A DNA stretch of 54,869 nt from Streptomyces corynorhini (lineage in GTDB: Bacteria > Actinomycetota > Actinomycetes > Streptomycetales > Streptomycetaceae), in contig NZ_QQNA01000053.1 in assembly GCF_003346515.1 (NCBI RefSeq), positions 1 through 54,869 on the forward strand, given 5' to 3'. Within the stretch, counting starts at the first letter, position 1. Each line of letters begins with the position of its first letter. The notes beneath the pieces were generated by a model that saw only the letters and a program-made list of their open reading frames with translations, was not told where the DNA came from and did not search any database. The position numbers were made by a program, and so were the translations under genes. Of the stretch, positions 18,385 through 26,295 are shown piece after piece.

Positions 18385-18400
18385 AAAGGTCTAGTCCACT
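18385..18400 (-). promoter_or_regulatory. DasR-responsive element (dre)-like operator
   Basis: AAAGGTCTAGTCCACT matches the 16-bp dre palindrome (ACTGGTCTAGACCAGT) at 12 positions, including the GGTCTAG core. It lies in the divergent gap between nagK and the solute-binding lipoprotein gene, so it could repress both in the absence of GlcN-6-P. A dre at this position is known for nagKA in S. coelicolor (from memory). Confidence 0.8.
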
Positions 18401-18592
18401 GCTCTGCATAGATCACCGCGACAGGTGTTGCCGAAGCGAAACCACCCTCGGGTAGACCTCAAACCTCCGCATAGGAGAAAATCATGTGCCTCATCACATC
18501 GCGTCACCTTGGCCGGTTCTGTTGAGTACGGCGCGCGTGCCCCACGTACGTGCGTGTTGAGACGCGAGAAACAAAAGGGCGGGAACACAGCT

Positions 18593-19861
18593 GTGCGACA
18601 GCGCTACTCCGGAATGACCGCGGCGATAGCCGCACTGGGCATGACCATGGCGCTCGCCGGTTGCGGCGGTACGGGAGGCGCCGCAGACGTCACCCTCAAA
18701 CTCGTGGCCGCGGATTACGGCACCAACGCGCGGACCAGTTCGGAGAAGTACTGGAAAGCGCTGGCCTCGGAGTTCGAGAGCAAGAACCCCGGTATCAAGA
18801 TCGATGTCGATGTCCGCCCCTGGAAGACCATCGACGCGGATGTCGCCGAGATGGTCGAGAACGGCAAGGCGCCGGACATCGCGCAGATCGGCTCGTACTC
18901 CCACTACGCCAAGCAGGAAAAGCTCTACACCGCCGACGAACTCCTCTCCGTTCCCACGCAGTCGAACTTCCTCAGCCAGCTCTCCGAGGCGGGCAAGGTC
19001 CACCGCGTGCAGTACGGACTGCCGTTCGTCGCCTCCACCCGGCTGCTCTTCTACAACGAGGACCTCTTCACCGAGGCCGGTATCAGCGCCCCGAAGAACT
19101 GGGCGGACATCAAGTCCGACGCCGAGGCGCTCAAGGAGAAGGGCGTGACGACGCCGATCGCGATACCGCTCGGCTCGGAAGAGGCGCAGAGCGAGACGAT
19201 GATGTGGCTGCTGAGCGGCGGGGGCGGCTACACGGACACCGCCGACGGCTCGTACAACATCGACTCGCCGCAGAACATAGAGACCTTCCAGTGGCTCCAG
19301 AAGGACCTGGTGGGAGCCGGGCTGACCGGTCCGGTCGCTCCTCGTGAACTGGACCGTGCCACCGCCTTCAAGGCGTTCACCAGCGGCCAGGTCGGCATGC
19401 TCAACGGCCACCCCACGCTGATGCAGGACGCCAAGAAGAGCGGGATCAAGGTCGGCATGGTGCCGCTGCCCGGCACCAACGGCAAGGCGAAGTCCACCAT
19501 GGGGGTCGCCGACTGGATGATGGCCTTCAAGCAGAACGGCCACCGTCGCGAGGTCGGCCGCTTCCTGGACTACACGTACGAGGACAAGAACGTCCTGAAC
19601 TTCGCCGGTCAGTACGATCTGCTGCCCGTCACCTACAGCGCGAACGACGCCATGGTGGCGGACGACTCCCACGCCGACCTGCGGAAGTTCCTGGAGGCGC
19701 TGCCGGCCTCCGAGCTGCTTCCGTACGGCAAGAACTCCTGGGGGACGGTGAGCGACAGCCTGAAGAAGAACATCGGCAGGGCGGTCGAGAAGGGCGCGAG
19801 CCCGTCCAATGTCCTCGGGCAGATCGCGCGTGACGCGTCGTCCGCCGAGGCCGCCGAGTAG
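18593..19861 (+). CDS. ABC-transporter extracellular sugar-binding lipoprotein
   Basis: 422-aa solute-binding protein, family 1. GTG 18593 is chosen because it opens the lipoprotein signal MRQRYSGMTAAIAALGMTMA ending in LAGC. The mature part has SBP_bac_1 features (YWKALASEFESKNPGIKIDV, YGLPFVASTRLLFYNEDLF, ALKEKGVTTPIAIPLGSEE). It delivers a sugar, possibly an amino sugar, to a permease. No permease or ATPase gene adjoins it, so it must work with components encoded elsewhere. It is divergent from nagK across the dre-like site. Confidence 0.93.
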   Translation: MRQRYSGMTAAIAALGMTMALAGCGGTGGAADVTLKLVAADYGTNARTSSEKYWKALASEFESKNPGIKIDVDVRPWKTIDADVAEMVENGKAPDIAQIGSYSHYAKQEKLYTADELLSVPTQSNFLSQLSEAGKVHRVQYGLPFVASTRLLFYNEDLFTEAGISAPKNWADIKSDAEALKEKGVTTPIAIPLGSEEAQSETMMWLLSGGGGYTDTADGSYNIDSPQNIETFQWLQKDLVGAGLTGPVAPRELDRATAFKAFTSGQVGMLNGHPTLMQDAKKSGIKVGMVPLPGTNGKAKSTMGVADWMMAFKQNGHRREVGRFLDYTYEDKNVLNFAGQYDLLPVTYSANDAMVADDSHADLRKFLEALPASELLPYGKNSWGTVSDSLKKNIGRAVEKGASPSNVLGQIARDASSAEAAE

Positions 19862-19873
19862 CGTGTAGGTCAG

Positions 19874-20215
19874 ATGACCGCCGCCGAGACCCCTGATACG
19901 CCGGACGCGGAGCGCCCCGCGGAGCCCGCGGAGCCTGGGGCGCCCGCGGAGCCCGCGTGCTCCGCAGCGCCCGGGGCACCCGCGGCGCCCGCCGGGCTCT
20001 CCGAGCGGGACCGCGCCGTACTCGCCGTCGAGCGGCGCGGCTGGCCGGGGCCCGGTGCCAAGGAGCGGGCGATCAGGGAGCGGCTGGGGCTGTCCCCGAC
20101 CCGCTACTACCAGCTGCTCGGCGCGTTGCTGGACGACCCGCGCGCGGCCGAGCACGACCCGGTGACGGTGAACAGGCTGCGCCGGGTCCGCGACGCGAGG
20201 CGCGCGAGGCGCTAG
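19874..20215 (+). CDS. DUF3263 family small HTH-like protein
   Basis: 113 aa. The N-terminal 40 residues are Pro/Ala/Glu-rich. The C-terminal ~70 residues form the DUF3263 domain (GLSERDRAVLAVERRGWPGP, RLGLSPTRYYQLLGALLDDP), which has an HTH-like helix pattern common in actinobacteria. Its molecular role is not established; DNA binding is an inference. It starts 12 nt after the lipoprotein gene stop and may share its transcript. Confidence 0.88.
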   Translation: MTAAETPDTPDAERPAEPAEPGAPAEPACSAAPGAPAAPAGLSERDRAVLAVERRGWPGPGAKERAIRERLGLSPTRYYQLLGALLDDPRAAEHDPVTVNRLRRVRDARRARR

Positions 20216-20313
20216 CGAGGCGCAGGGCCCGGCCCGGCCGGGGACGGCGTGCGGACCCGGTCGAAAGGGCTGAAAGGGCTGAAAGAGCTGATGGGCGCGG
20301 ATAGGCTCGGGGC

Positions 20314-21159
20314 ATGGGCAGCCCTCCGCATCCCCTCCTGCCGGATCCGACGACCCCCGCCGGGGCCGACGGCCTGGCCGCGCTTCTCGCCCGGCCGGGG
20401 AAAGCCGTCGTCGCCCTCGACTTCGACGGCACCCTCGCCGACATCGTCCCCGACCCCGAACGGGCCCGCGCCCACCCGCGCGCCGTCCCCGCGCTGGCCG
20501 CTCTCGCGCCGCGCGTCGCGTCGGTCGCCGTCGTCACCGGCCGGCCGGCCGGGGTCGCGGTACGGTACGGCGGCTTCGCCGGGGTGCCGGGCCTGGACCA
20601 CCTCGTGGTCCTCGGCCACTACGGCGCCGAACGCTGGGACGCGGTCACGGGCACGGTCCGCGCCCCCGCCCCGCACGACGGCGTCGCGGCGGTCCGCGCC
20701 GAACTTCCCGGTTTCCTGGACCGGTTCGGCGCCTGGCGCGGGACCTGGATCGAGGAGAAGGGCCAGGCCGTCGCCGTCCACACCCGCCGGGCCGGCGACC
20801 CCCAGGCCGCCTTCGACGCCCTGCGCGACCCGCTGAGCGAACTGGCCGCCCGCCACGGCCTCATCGTCGAACCCGGCCGCATGGTCCTGGAACTGCGCCC
20901 GCCCGGCATGGACAAGGGCGTCGCCCTGCTGGAGTACGTACGCGAGGTCGGCGCCGAGACCGTCCTCTACGCGGGCGACGACCTGGGCGACCTCCCGGCC
21001 TACGCGGCCGTCGAGAAACTCCGCTCCGACGGCCACCCCGGCCTCCTGGTGTGCAGCGGCACCGAAGTCCCCGAACTGGCCGAACGCGCCGACCTGGTCC
21101 TCCCGGGCCCGGAGGCGGTCGCGAACTTCCTGGGGGCGCTCGCAGTCCATTTTAGCTGA
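20314..21159 (+). CDS. otsB: Trehalose-6-phosphate phosphatase
   Basis: 281-aa HAD-superfamily phosphatase that dephosphorylates trehalose-6-P. Motif I is VVALDFDGTLADIVPDPE with the nucleophilic Asp. Motif II is VAVVTGRPAG, motif III the Lys of GMDKGVALLEY, and motif IV YAGDDLGDLPAYAAV. Full length. Upstream, at 20260-20291, GAAAGGGCT occurs three times in tandem. Its usual partner otsA lies about 3.2 kb away on the opposite strand, beyond an inserted two-gene cassette. Confidence 0.95.
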   Translation: MGSPPHPLLPDPTTPAGADGLAALLARPGKAVVALDFDGTLADIVPDPERARAHPRAVPALAALAPRVASVAVVTGRPAGVAVRYGGFAGVPGLDHLVVLGHYGAERWDAVTGTVRAPAPHDGVAAVRAELPGFLDRFGAWRGTWIEEKGQAVAVHTRRAGDPQAAFDALRDPLSELAARHGLIVEPGRMVLELRPPGMDKGVALLEYVREVGAETVLYAGDDLGDLPAYAAVEKLRSDGHPGLLVCSGTEVPELAERADLVLPGPEAVANFLGALAVHFS

Positions 21160-21163
21160 ATCA

Positions 21164-21199
21164 CTCACTGTATAAAAGGAATTATCCTACGGTGGGTGC
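21164..21199 (+). promoter_or_regulatory. AT-rich promoter of the HEPN/ATPase cassette
   Basis: A sharp local drop in GC (CACTGTATAAAAGGAATTATC) directly precedes the cassette. TATCCT (21183-21188) is a plausible -10 with a very short leader before ATG 21200. No clear -35 is visible. Confidence 0.45.
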
Positions 21200-21625
21200 A
21201 TGGTGAACGTGAACGTGAGGCAATTACTCAGGAGCCAGGAGCGGCTGCTGCGGCGGGGGGACGAGGCGGAGAAGGGTGGTGACCGGACCACCGCCGGCCT
21301 GCTGCTCTTCTACAGCGCCGAGTGCGGACTGAAGGCAGGGATCTTGCGCCGCCGCAAGGCACGCGATACGTCCCAGCTGCCGGAGAGGACTCACGATCTC
21401 CGTGACCTGGCCAAAGAGCTGCGGCTGCCGGTGTCTGTTCAGGCGGCGGTCATGGCCTGCAAACGCAGAGAGAAGGACACTTCGGTGCCCGGTGCCGATC
21501 AGCCCGTGGCGGCGAAGGATTTGCACCAGGCATGGCGTTACGGTGCTGATCTGGACCCAGGGGAGGAGCAGCAAGCTCTCGTGGCCCTGCGCCATCTGAT
21601 CGAGGCGGCACGCACATGTCCGTGA
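21200..21625 (+). CDS. Small HEPN-like protein
   Basis: 141-aa, all-helical soluble protein. Residues about 30-75 fit the HEPN helix pair (LLLFYSAECGLKAGILRRRK, then RTHDLRDLAKELRLP), as in proteins that pair with nucleotidyltransferases or NTPases. The catalytic R-x4-6-H motif of nuclease HEPNs is not evident in the last helices, so it may be a non-catalytic sensor or antitoxin-like partner. It overlaps or closely abuts the large ATPase gene, pointing to a two-gene operon. GC is lower than in its neighbours, and it splits the otsB-otsA neighbourhood. Confidence 0.7.
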   Translation: MVNVNVRQLLRSQERLLRRGDEAEKGGDRTTAGLLLFYSAECGLKAGILRRRKARDTSQLPERTHDLRDLAKELRLPVSVQAAVMACKRREKDTSVPGADQPVAAKDLHQAWRYGADLDPGEEQQALVALRHLIEAARTCP

Positions 21626-21636
21626 GCGGAGAATCA

Positions 21637-24336
21637 ATGGTGGACGGTTACGCCCCGCCGGCCTCGGCAAACTTGTTGACCTGGGTCGACGTGGACGAAC
21701 GCTGCGCTGAGCTGGCCGTGGCAGGCCGCTGGCCCAACTGGCTGCTGGAGGCAAGCGCCTGGTGGGACGGCCTGGAACTCACTGTCGTGCCAGGGACGAC
21801 GGAGCCTCAGGCACGTGGCTGGCTGGACGATGTCTTCGGCACCGGCTCAGTCGAGGGCGAGGCCGGAGCGCCCGTCCTGCTGCTGGACCGGCCTGGAGAC
21901 TTGCCTGCCGACGGGCTGATCGTCCGCCTGATCCATGAGGAGTCCTTCGACCCGGGCGAGCGTACACCGCGTCTGATGCAGCGCCGGATCACGGGCCAGC
22001 TCGCTCATCCGCTGCCTCGCCCCGAGCAGTCGGCCTTCGCCGCTGATGTACAGGTGATCGCGTTTCACTCGTTCAAGGGCGGAGCCGGCCGTACGGTTCA
22101 CGCGGTTGCCCTGGCCGACCTCCTTGCTGGACGCGGGCACGGTGTGCTGCTGGTGGACGGCGATCTGGAGGCGCCGGGCATTACCTGGATGCACCAGGCG
22201 CAGGGCGGCGCCTGTGACATTAGCTACGAGGACCTGCTGGCCCTGCTGCACGGTTCCGTGGACGGTGATGTCGTTCCCGCCGCGCGAGTGGCCGCTCAGT
22301 ATCTGCTCAACCAGGAGGCCGCCCGGTATCCGGAGGGCAAGCTGGTGGTGATGCCCGCCAGCCGACGGGCCAGGTTGGGGCCTTCGCGTATAGAGCCCGC
22401 CGATCTGGCCATGCCGGGCAGATCTCTTTACTTCCTGACCGAGGCGTTGGCAGAAGTGGCCGCTGCCGCTGGTCTGGATACGGTGATTGTGGATCTCCGG
22501 GCAGGCGCGTCGGAACTGTCCGCGCCGATCCTGCTCGATCCACGGGTACAGCGTATGTTCGTCGCAACGCTGAGTAGTCAGTCGCTGGACGGCACGGAGC
22601 GGTTGATCCGTCAGCTGGCGGTCGCTGCACCCGCTGTGACGGGCCAGGACCCCTCGCCGGCGGGAATTATCACGCAGTACCGGTTGGACACGCACACCGA
22701 GCAGGTAGCGACGGCCCGGACCCGGTTCTCCGAGGCGCTGGCGGAGCTGTGCGTCGCGCGCCCGGCTGGTGAGATGGCGGGAGGCGCGGGTCTTCCCACC
22801 CCAGAGGTGGACGCTCAGGTGCTCACCGAAACCATCACCAGCCCGTTCCGGGACGAATTGCTCGCTCTGCCGAGGTCCTGGAACGACGCGTTGGATGTCG
22901 TACGCCGCTGCGGGGTCGGCGAAAGGCTCGTCGAATTGGCGCCGATCCGGCCGGCGAAGCCGGAACAGAAGCCAATCGGCAGCGTCTCTGACGGACGTGA
23001 TCTCCTCTACCAGCAGGCCAAGTCGCTCATCTTCGCCGAAAAGACCGCGCTGGACGGCGCTCTCGGGTTCCTGGCGACCGAGCCACTCCGGCGTCTGGTG
23101 GGTGATCATCGCACCACGCTTCCCGTCGCTGTCGTCGTGGGGGCGAAAGGCGCCGGCAAGACCTTCACCTACGCGCGGTTGTGTGCAGAGGGAGAGTGGT
23201 CGGATTTCGCCGGAAAGGCGAATGAGACCGTACAGGTGACGGCCTCGGTGGTGCCGGTCCTCGACCCCACGAACATGGATCAGTCGGTCGAGGGACGCAC
23301 GGGGCCGCAGGCCCGGCGGGACATGCTGGCGAAGGGCCACGGAGCGACCGCGCAGGACATCAAGCGTATCCTCCGGGAAGAACTGAAGAGTCCGCGCAGC
23401 GAAGACGTCGACTACTGGCGCACAGTGTGGCTGCGGTGCATGGTCCTCGCCGCGTATGGGCCCGCAGTGCGGGACGAGGACCCGGAGCGGCTGCTCATCG
23501 AGCGAGGGAAGCAGCGTCGCCTGATCTTCGTGCTCGACGGTCTTGAGGATTTCTTCCAGGCGCTCGACGGAGAGAACAAACTCACCGCCTTGCGGTCTCT
23601 GTTCACCGAAGTGCCGGACTGGCTGCGGATGCTGCGGGGCCGCCCGCTCGGCATCGTGATCTTCGCGCGGCGGGACCTGGTTCTCGCGGCCCTGCGCCAG
23701 AACAACGGCCAGTTCTTGGACCGATACGCCCCGTACGCGCTGCACTGGGACGCGCAGGAGGCGCTGCGGCTTGCCCTCTGGGTAGCCGTGACCGCAGGGG
23801 CGGTTCCGCGTCCGGTGGAAGATCTGATGGACCTGTCCCGGGAACGGATCGCCGAGGAATTGGTTCCGGTCTGGGGCGCCAAGATGGGGCGGGAGAAGTC
23901 CCGCCAGGCCATTTCGCACCGATGGGTGCCGGCGGCCCTCGCTGACTTCAACAAGCAGGTACAGGCCCGCGACGTGGTGCGCTTCCTCAGCGAGGCGGCT
24001 GAAGGGTCCCGTGGCGACCGTGATTGGGAAGACCGATTGCTCACCCCAGCTGCTATGCGTGATGCCCTCGTGCCGTGCAGCGAGCATAAGTTTGTCGAAC
24101 TGGCCCAGGAGAACCCGACGCTGGAGGACCGACTCAGACGCTTGAGGGAATTTGCCGCCACAGTGCCCATGCCTTTCACGGCGGAGGACGTGGGGCTGGA
24201 GCCTGGAGAGGTCGCCGAACTCACCGAGGCCGGAGCTCTGGTGAGGGACCATGACGGGCGCTACCGACTTCCGGAGATCTACCGACATGCGCTGAAGTTC
24301 CGAACTGCGCGCGGTAGCGCGCGCATCGTGAATTGA
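21637..24336 (+). CDS. Large dual P-loop NTPase with KGGxGR-type ParA-like domain
   Basis: About 899 aa. The N-terminal ~130 residues are unassigned. Next comes a MinD/ParA-like domain with the variant Walker A FHSFKGGAGRTVHAV (Lys near residue 147) and LLVDGDLEAPG. A second, STAND/AAA-like NTPase follows (VVVGAKGAGKTF, Lys near 508; Walker B RLIFVLDGLEDFF near 630). The C-terminus is helical and probably a sensor or oligomerisation region. KGGVGR-variant ATPases are reported in bacterial conflict and defence systems. ATG 21637 is chosen for its GGAG at 21628-21631; ATG 21616, overlapping the HEPN-like gene, is an alternative. A defence role is inference. Confidence 0.75.
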   Translation: MVDGYAPPASANLLTWVDVDERCAELAVAGRWPNWLLEASAWWDGLELTVVPGTTEPQARGWLDDVFGTGSVEGEAGAPVLLLDRPGDLPADGLIVRLIHEESFDPGERTPRLMQRRITGQLAHPLPRPEQSAFAADVQVIAFHSFKGGAGRTVHAVALADLLAGRGHGVLLVDGDLEAPGITWMHQAQGGACDISYEDLLALLHGSVDGDVVPAARVAAQYLLNQEAARYPEGKLVVMPASRRARLGPSRIEPADLAMPGRSLYFLTEALAEVAAAAGLDTVIVDLRAGASELSAPILLDPRVQRMFVATLSSQSLDGTERLIRQLAVAAPAVTGQDPSPAGIITQYRLDTHTEQVATARTRFSEALAELCVARPAGEMAGGAGLPTPEVDAQVLTETITSPFRDELLALPRSWNDALDVVRRCGVGERLVELAPIRPAKPEQKPIGSVSDGRDLLYQQAKSLIFAEKTALDGALGFLATEPLRRLVGDHRTTLPVAVVVGAKGAGKTFTYARLCAEGEWSDFAGKANETVQVTASVVPVLDPTNMDQSVEGRTGPQARRDMLAKGHGATAQDIKRILREELKSPRSEDVDYWRTVWLRCMVLAAYGPAVRDEDPERLLIERGKQRRLIFVLDGLEDFFQALDGENKLTALRSLFTEVPDWLRMLRGRPLGIVIFARRDLVLAALRQNNGQFLDRYAPYALHWDAQEALRLALWVAVTAGAVPRPVEDLMDLSRERIAEELVPVWGAKMGREKSRQAISHRWVPAALADFNKQVQARDVVRFLSEAAEGSRGDRDWEDRLLTPAAMRDALVPCSEHKFVELAQENPTLEDRLRRLREFAATVPMPFTAEDVGLEPGEVAELTEAGALVRDHDGRYRLPEIYRHALKFRTARGSARIVN

Positions 24337-24381
24337 GCCGGTCCTCTGCACTTCGCACCACTCGCCTGGGGCCCCGGCTCA
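24334..24381. terminator. Hairpin between convergent ATPase and otsA genes
   Basis: The 8-bp arms TGAGCCGG and CCGGCTCA overlap both stop codons with a 32-nt loop. The structure is modest. Confidence 0.35.
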
Positions 24382-25854
24382 GCCCTCGCGCAGCGCCTCC
24401 AGCTGGTCCAGGAACCAGCGTTGCGGCGGCAGCGCCGTCGCGGCGGCGGCCAGGCGCTTGGTGCGTTCCGCGCGGTCGCCGTCCGGGAGGGAGAGGGCGT
24501 CGTGGAGGGCGGTCGCGGTGGCGCTGATGTCGTACGGGTTGATCACCAGCGCGTCCTCGCCCAGCTCCTCGTAGGCGCCCGCCTCACGCGAGAGGACCAG
24601 CGCGCAGCCGCGCTCGGAGACGACGGGGATCTCCTTCGCGACCAGGTTCATCCCGTCGCGGATCGGGTTGACCAGCGCGACATCGGCCAGCCGGTAGGCG
24701 GCCAGGGAGCGGGCGAAGTCGTCCTTGACGTGCAGCACGACCGGGGTCCAGCCGTACGTGCCGAACTCGGTGTTGATCTCGTCGGCGACCCGCTGCACCT
24801 CGGCCGTGTAGTCGCGGTAGACCGCCAGGTCCTGCCGGGAGGGGTAGGCGAAGGCGACGTGGGCGACGCGCTCGCGCCACTCGGGGTGGTCCACGAGGAG
24901 CTGGCGGTAGGCGAGCAGTCCGCGGACGATGTTCTTCGACAGCTCCGTGCGGTCGACCCGCACGACGGTCCTGCGCCGCGAACCGTCCGGAGCCCTGCCG
25001 ATCTGCTCGCGCAGGGTCGCGATGCGCTCGTCCACATCCGGGCGGTGGGCGCGCTCGCGCAGGAAGTCGGCGTCGGCGCCGAGGCCGTGCACGCCGACGC
25101 GCGTCTTGCCCGTACCGCCCAGCAGCTCCGCGCAGCACGCGGTGAAGGCGTCGGCCCAGCGGTGGGTCAGGAAGGCGGCGCGGTCGGCGCCCAGGATGCC
25201 GCGCAGGAGCTGGCGCGCGATGTCGTCGGGGAGCAGCCGGAAGTAGTCGACGGGCGCCCACGGGGTGTGCGAGAAGTGCCCGATCGACAGGTCGGGGCGC
25301 AGCGCGCGCAGCATTCCGGGCACCAGCGCCAGGTGGTAGTCCTGCACGAGGACGGCCGCGCCGTCGGCGGCCTCGTCGGCCAGGGCCTCGGCGAAGGCCC
25401 GGTTGTACGCCTCGTACGAGGCCCACTGGGCGCGGAACTCCGGGCCGAAGGACGGCTCCAGCGGGGTCTGGTAGAGGAGGTGGTGGACGAACCAGAGCGT
25501 CGAGTTCGCCACGCCGTTGTACGCGTCCGCGTACACCTCGGGCGGGATACCGAGCATGCGGACGCGCTGCCCGCCGGTGTCCGCGGGGTCGAGCCTGCCG
25601 TCCAGCCGCCGCACGGCCTCGCGGTCGCCGTCGCCGAGCGCGGCGCACACCCACACGGCATCCGTGTCCGGGCCGATGGCCGAGAGCCCCGACACCAGCC
25701 CGCCGCCGCCCCTCTTGGCGACCAGGGCGCCGTCGTCGCGCAGGGTGTACGAGACCGGGCCGCGGTTGGAGGCGACGAGGACCCGGGCGCGGGCGGGGCC
25801 AGCAGAGGCGGAGGAGGCCGCGGGGGCAGACGGGACAGGGTGATCGGAGACCAT
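24379..25854 (-). CDS. otsA: Trehalose-6-phosphate synthase
   Basis: 491-aa GT20 glycosyltransferase that joins UDP- or GDP-glucose to glucose-6-P. Hallmarks are VLVASNRGPVSY, the glycine-rich RGGGGLVSGL, WVHHLLYQTP-like LWFVHHLLYQTPLEP, VLVQDYHLALVPGMLR, and the donor-binding VRVDRTELSKNIV and PIRDGMNLVAKE. Full length plus a 20-residue Ala/Ser N-terminal extension. With OtsB it makes trehalose. Upstream lies a 13-bp degenerate repeat region (25904-25986). Confidence 0.95.
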   Translation of the reverse strand: MVSDHPVPSAPAASSASAGPARARVLVASNRGPVSYTLRDDGALVAKRGGGGLVSGLSAIGPDTDAVWVCAALGDGDREAVRRLDGRLDPADTGGQRVRMLGIPPEVYADAYNGVANSTLWFVHHLLYQTPLEPSFGPEFRAQWASYEAYNRAFAEALADEAADGAAVLVQDYHLALVPGMLRALRPDLSIGHFSHTPWAPVDYFRLLPDDIARQLLRGILGADRAAFLTHRWADAFTACCAELLGGTGKTRVGVHGLGADADFLRERAHRPDVDERIATLREQIGRAPDGSRRRTVVRVDRTELSKNIVRGLLAYRQLLVDHPEWRERVAHVAFAYPSRQDLAVYRDYTAEVQRVADEINTEFGTYGWTPVVLHVKDDFARSLAAYRLADVALVNPIRDGMNLVAKEIPVVSERGCALVLSREAGAYEELGEDALVINPYDISATATALHDALSLPDGDRAERTKRLAAAATALPPQRWFLDQLEALREG

Positions 25855-25903
25855 GTGCCGAAACCTAGCCCGTACGGGAAACGCTCAAACGTACGGGAGG
25901 CCG

Positions 25904-25986
25904 CCGTACCGGCCAGGTACCGGCCAGTGGTACCAGCCAGTGATACCGGCCAGTGGTACCGGCAGTCGTACCGGCCGGTCGTACGG
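25904..25986. repeat. 13-bp degenerate tandem repeat upstream of otsA
   Basis: About six copies of GTGGTACCGGCCA-like units. They fill most of the gap between the otsA start and the small protein gene at 26042. No -10/-35 pair stands out. Confidence 0.75.
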
Positions 25987-26041
25987 TTCCGTCGCGCCGC
26001 TCCGCCGTACCGCCGCTCCGCCGTACCGCACGCAGTGCCGG

Positions 26042-26257
26042 TCAGTCGCGCCCGCCGCGCGCGGCGGCCAGCGCGACGACCCCGGCCCCGGTCAGCGCGA
26101 GCGCCACGCCGCCCAGCAGCCACAGCCGCTCGGCGGCGCTCCCGGTCTGGGCCAGGGCGGTCACCGCCCACTGCCGCATGCCGGCGACGCCGACGAAGCT
26201 CGGGTCCATGAGGTTCGGGGTCAGGAGGCCGTTACTCGTCCAGAGATCTGCGCTCAT
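26042..26257 (-). CDS. Small membrane protein with LAXTG-type sortase signal
   Basis: 71 aa. The C-terminal third is a textbook cell-wall sorting signal: LAQTG near residues 36-40, then a hydrophobic helix (LWLLGGVALALTGAGVVALA) and a basic tail ARGGRD. LAXTG is the motif of class E sortases, which act on chaplins in Streptomyces. There is no N-terminal signal peptide (MSADLWTSNGLLTPNLMDPS), which is odd for a sortase substrate. It could instead be a tail-anchored protein. A -10-like TAGATT ends 8 nt before the ATG, suggesting leaderless transcription. It lies 38 nt after gpgS. Confidence 0.65.
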   Translation of the reverse strand: MSADLWTSNGLLTPNLMDPSFVGVAGMRQWAVTALAQTGSAAERLWLLGGVALALTGAGVVALAAARGGRD

Positions 26258-26265
26258 GGAGCGAG

Positions 26266-26271
26266 AATCTA
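26266..26271 (-). promoter_or_regulatory. -10 element of a leaderless promoter
   Basis: TAGATT on the minus strand, 8 nt before ATG 26257, lies in an AT-rich window between gpgS and the small protein gene. The -35 is not obvious. Confidence 0.4.
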
Positions 26272-26295
26272 GACATTGGATACGAAAATAATCTG

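Noticed and set aside
21847..24351. 834-codon open frame antisense to the double NTPase
   Set aside because: The sense strand has clear Walker motifs and family-like sequence, while the antisense product is His/Gln/Arg-rich noise.
25904..25986. DasR-type sites among the GGTACC repeats upstream of otsA
   Set aside because: The units lack the TCTAGA centre and resemble dre only in CCAGT/ACTGG half-words.
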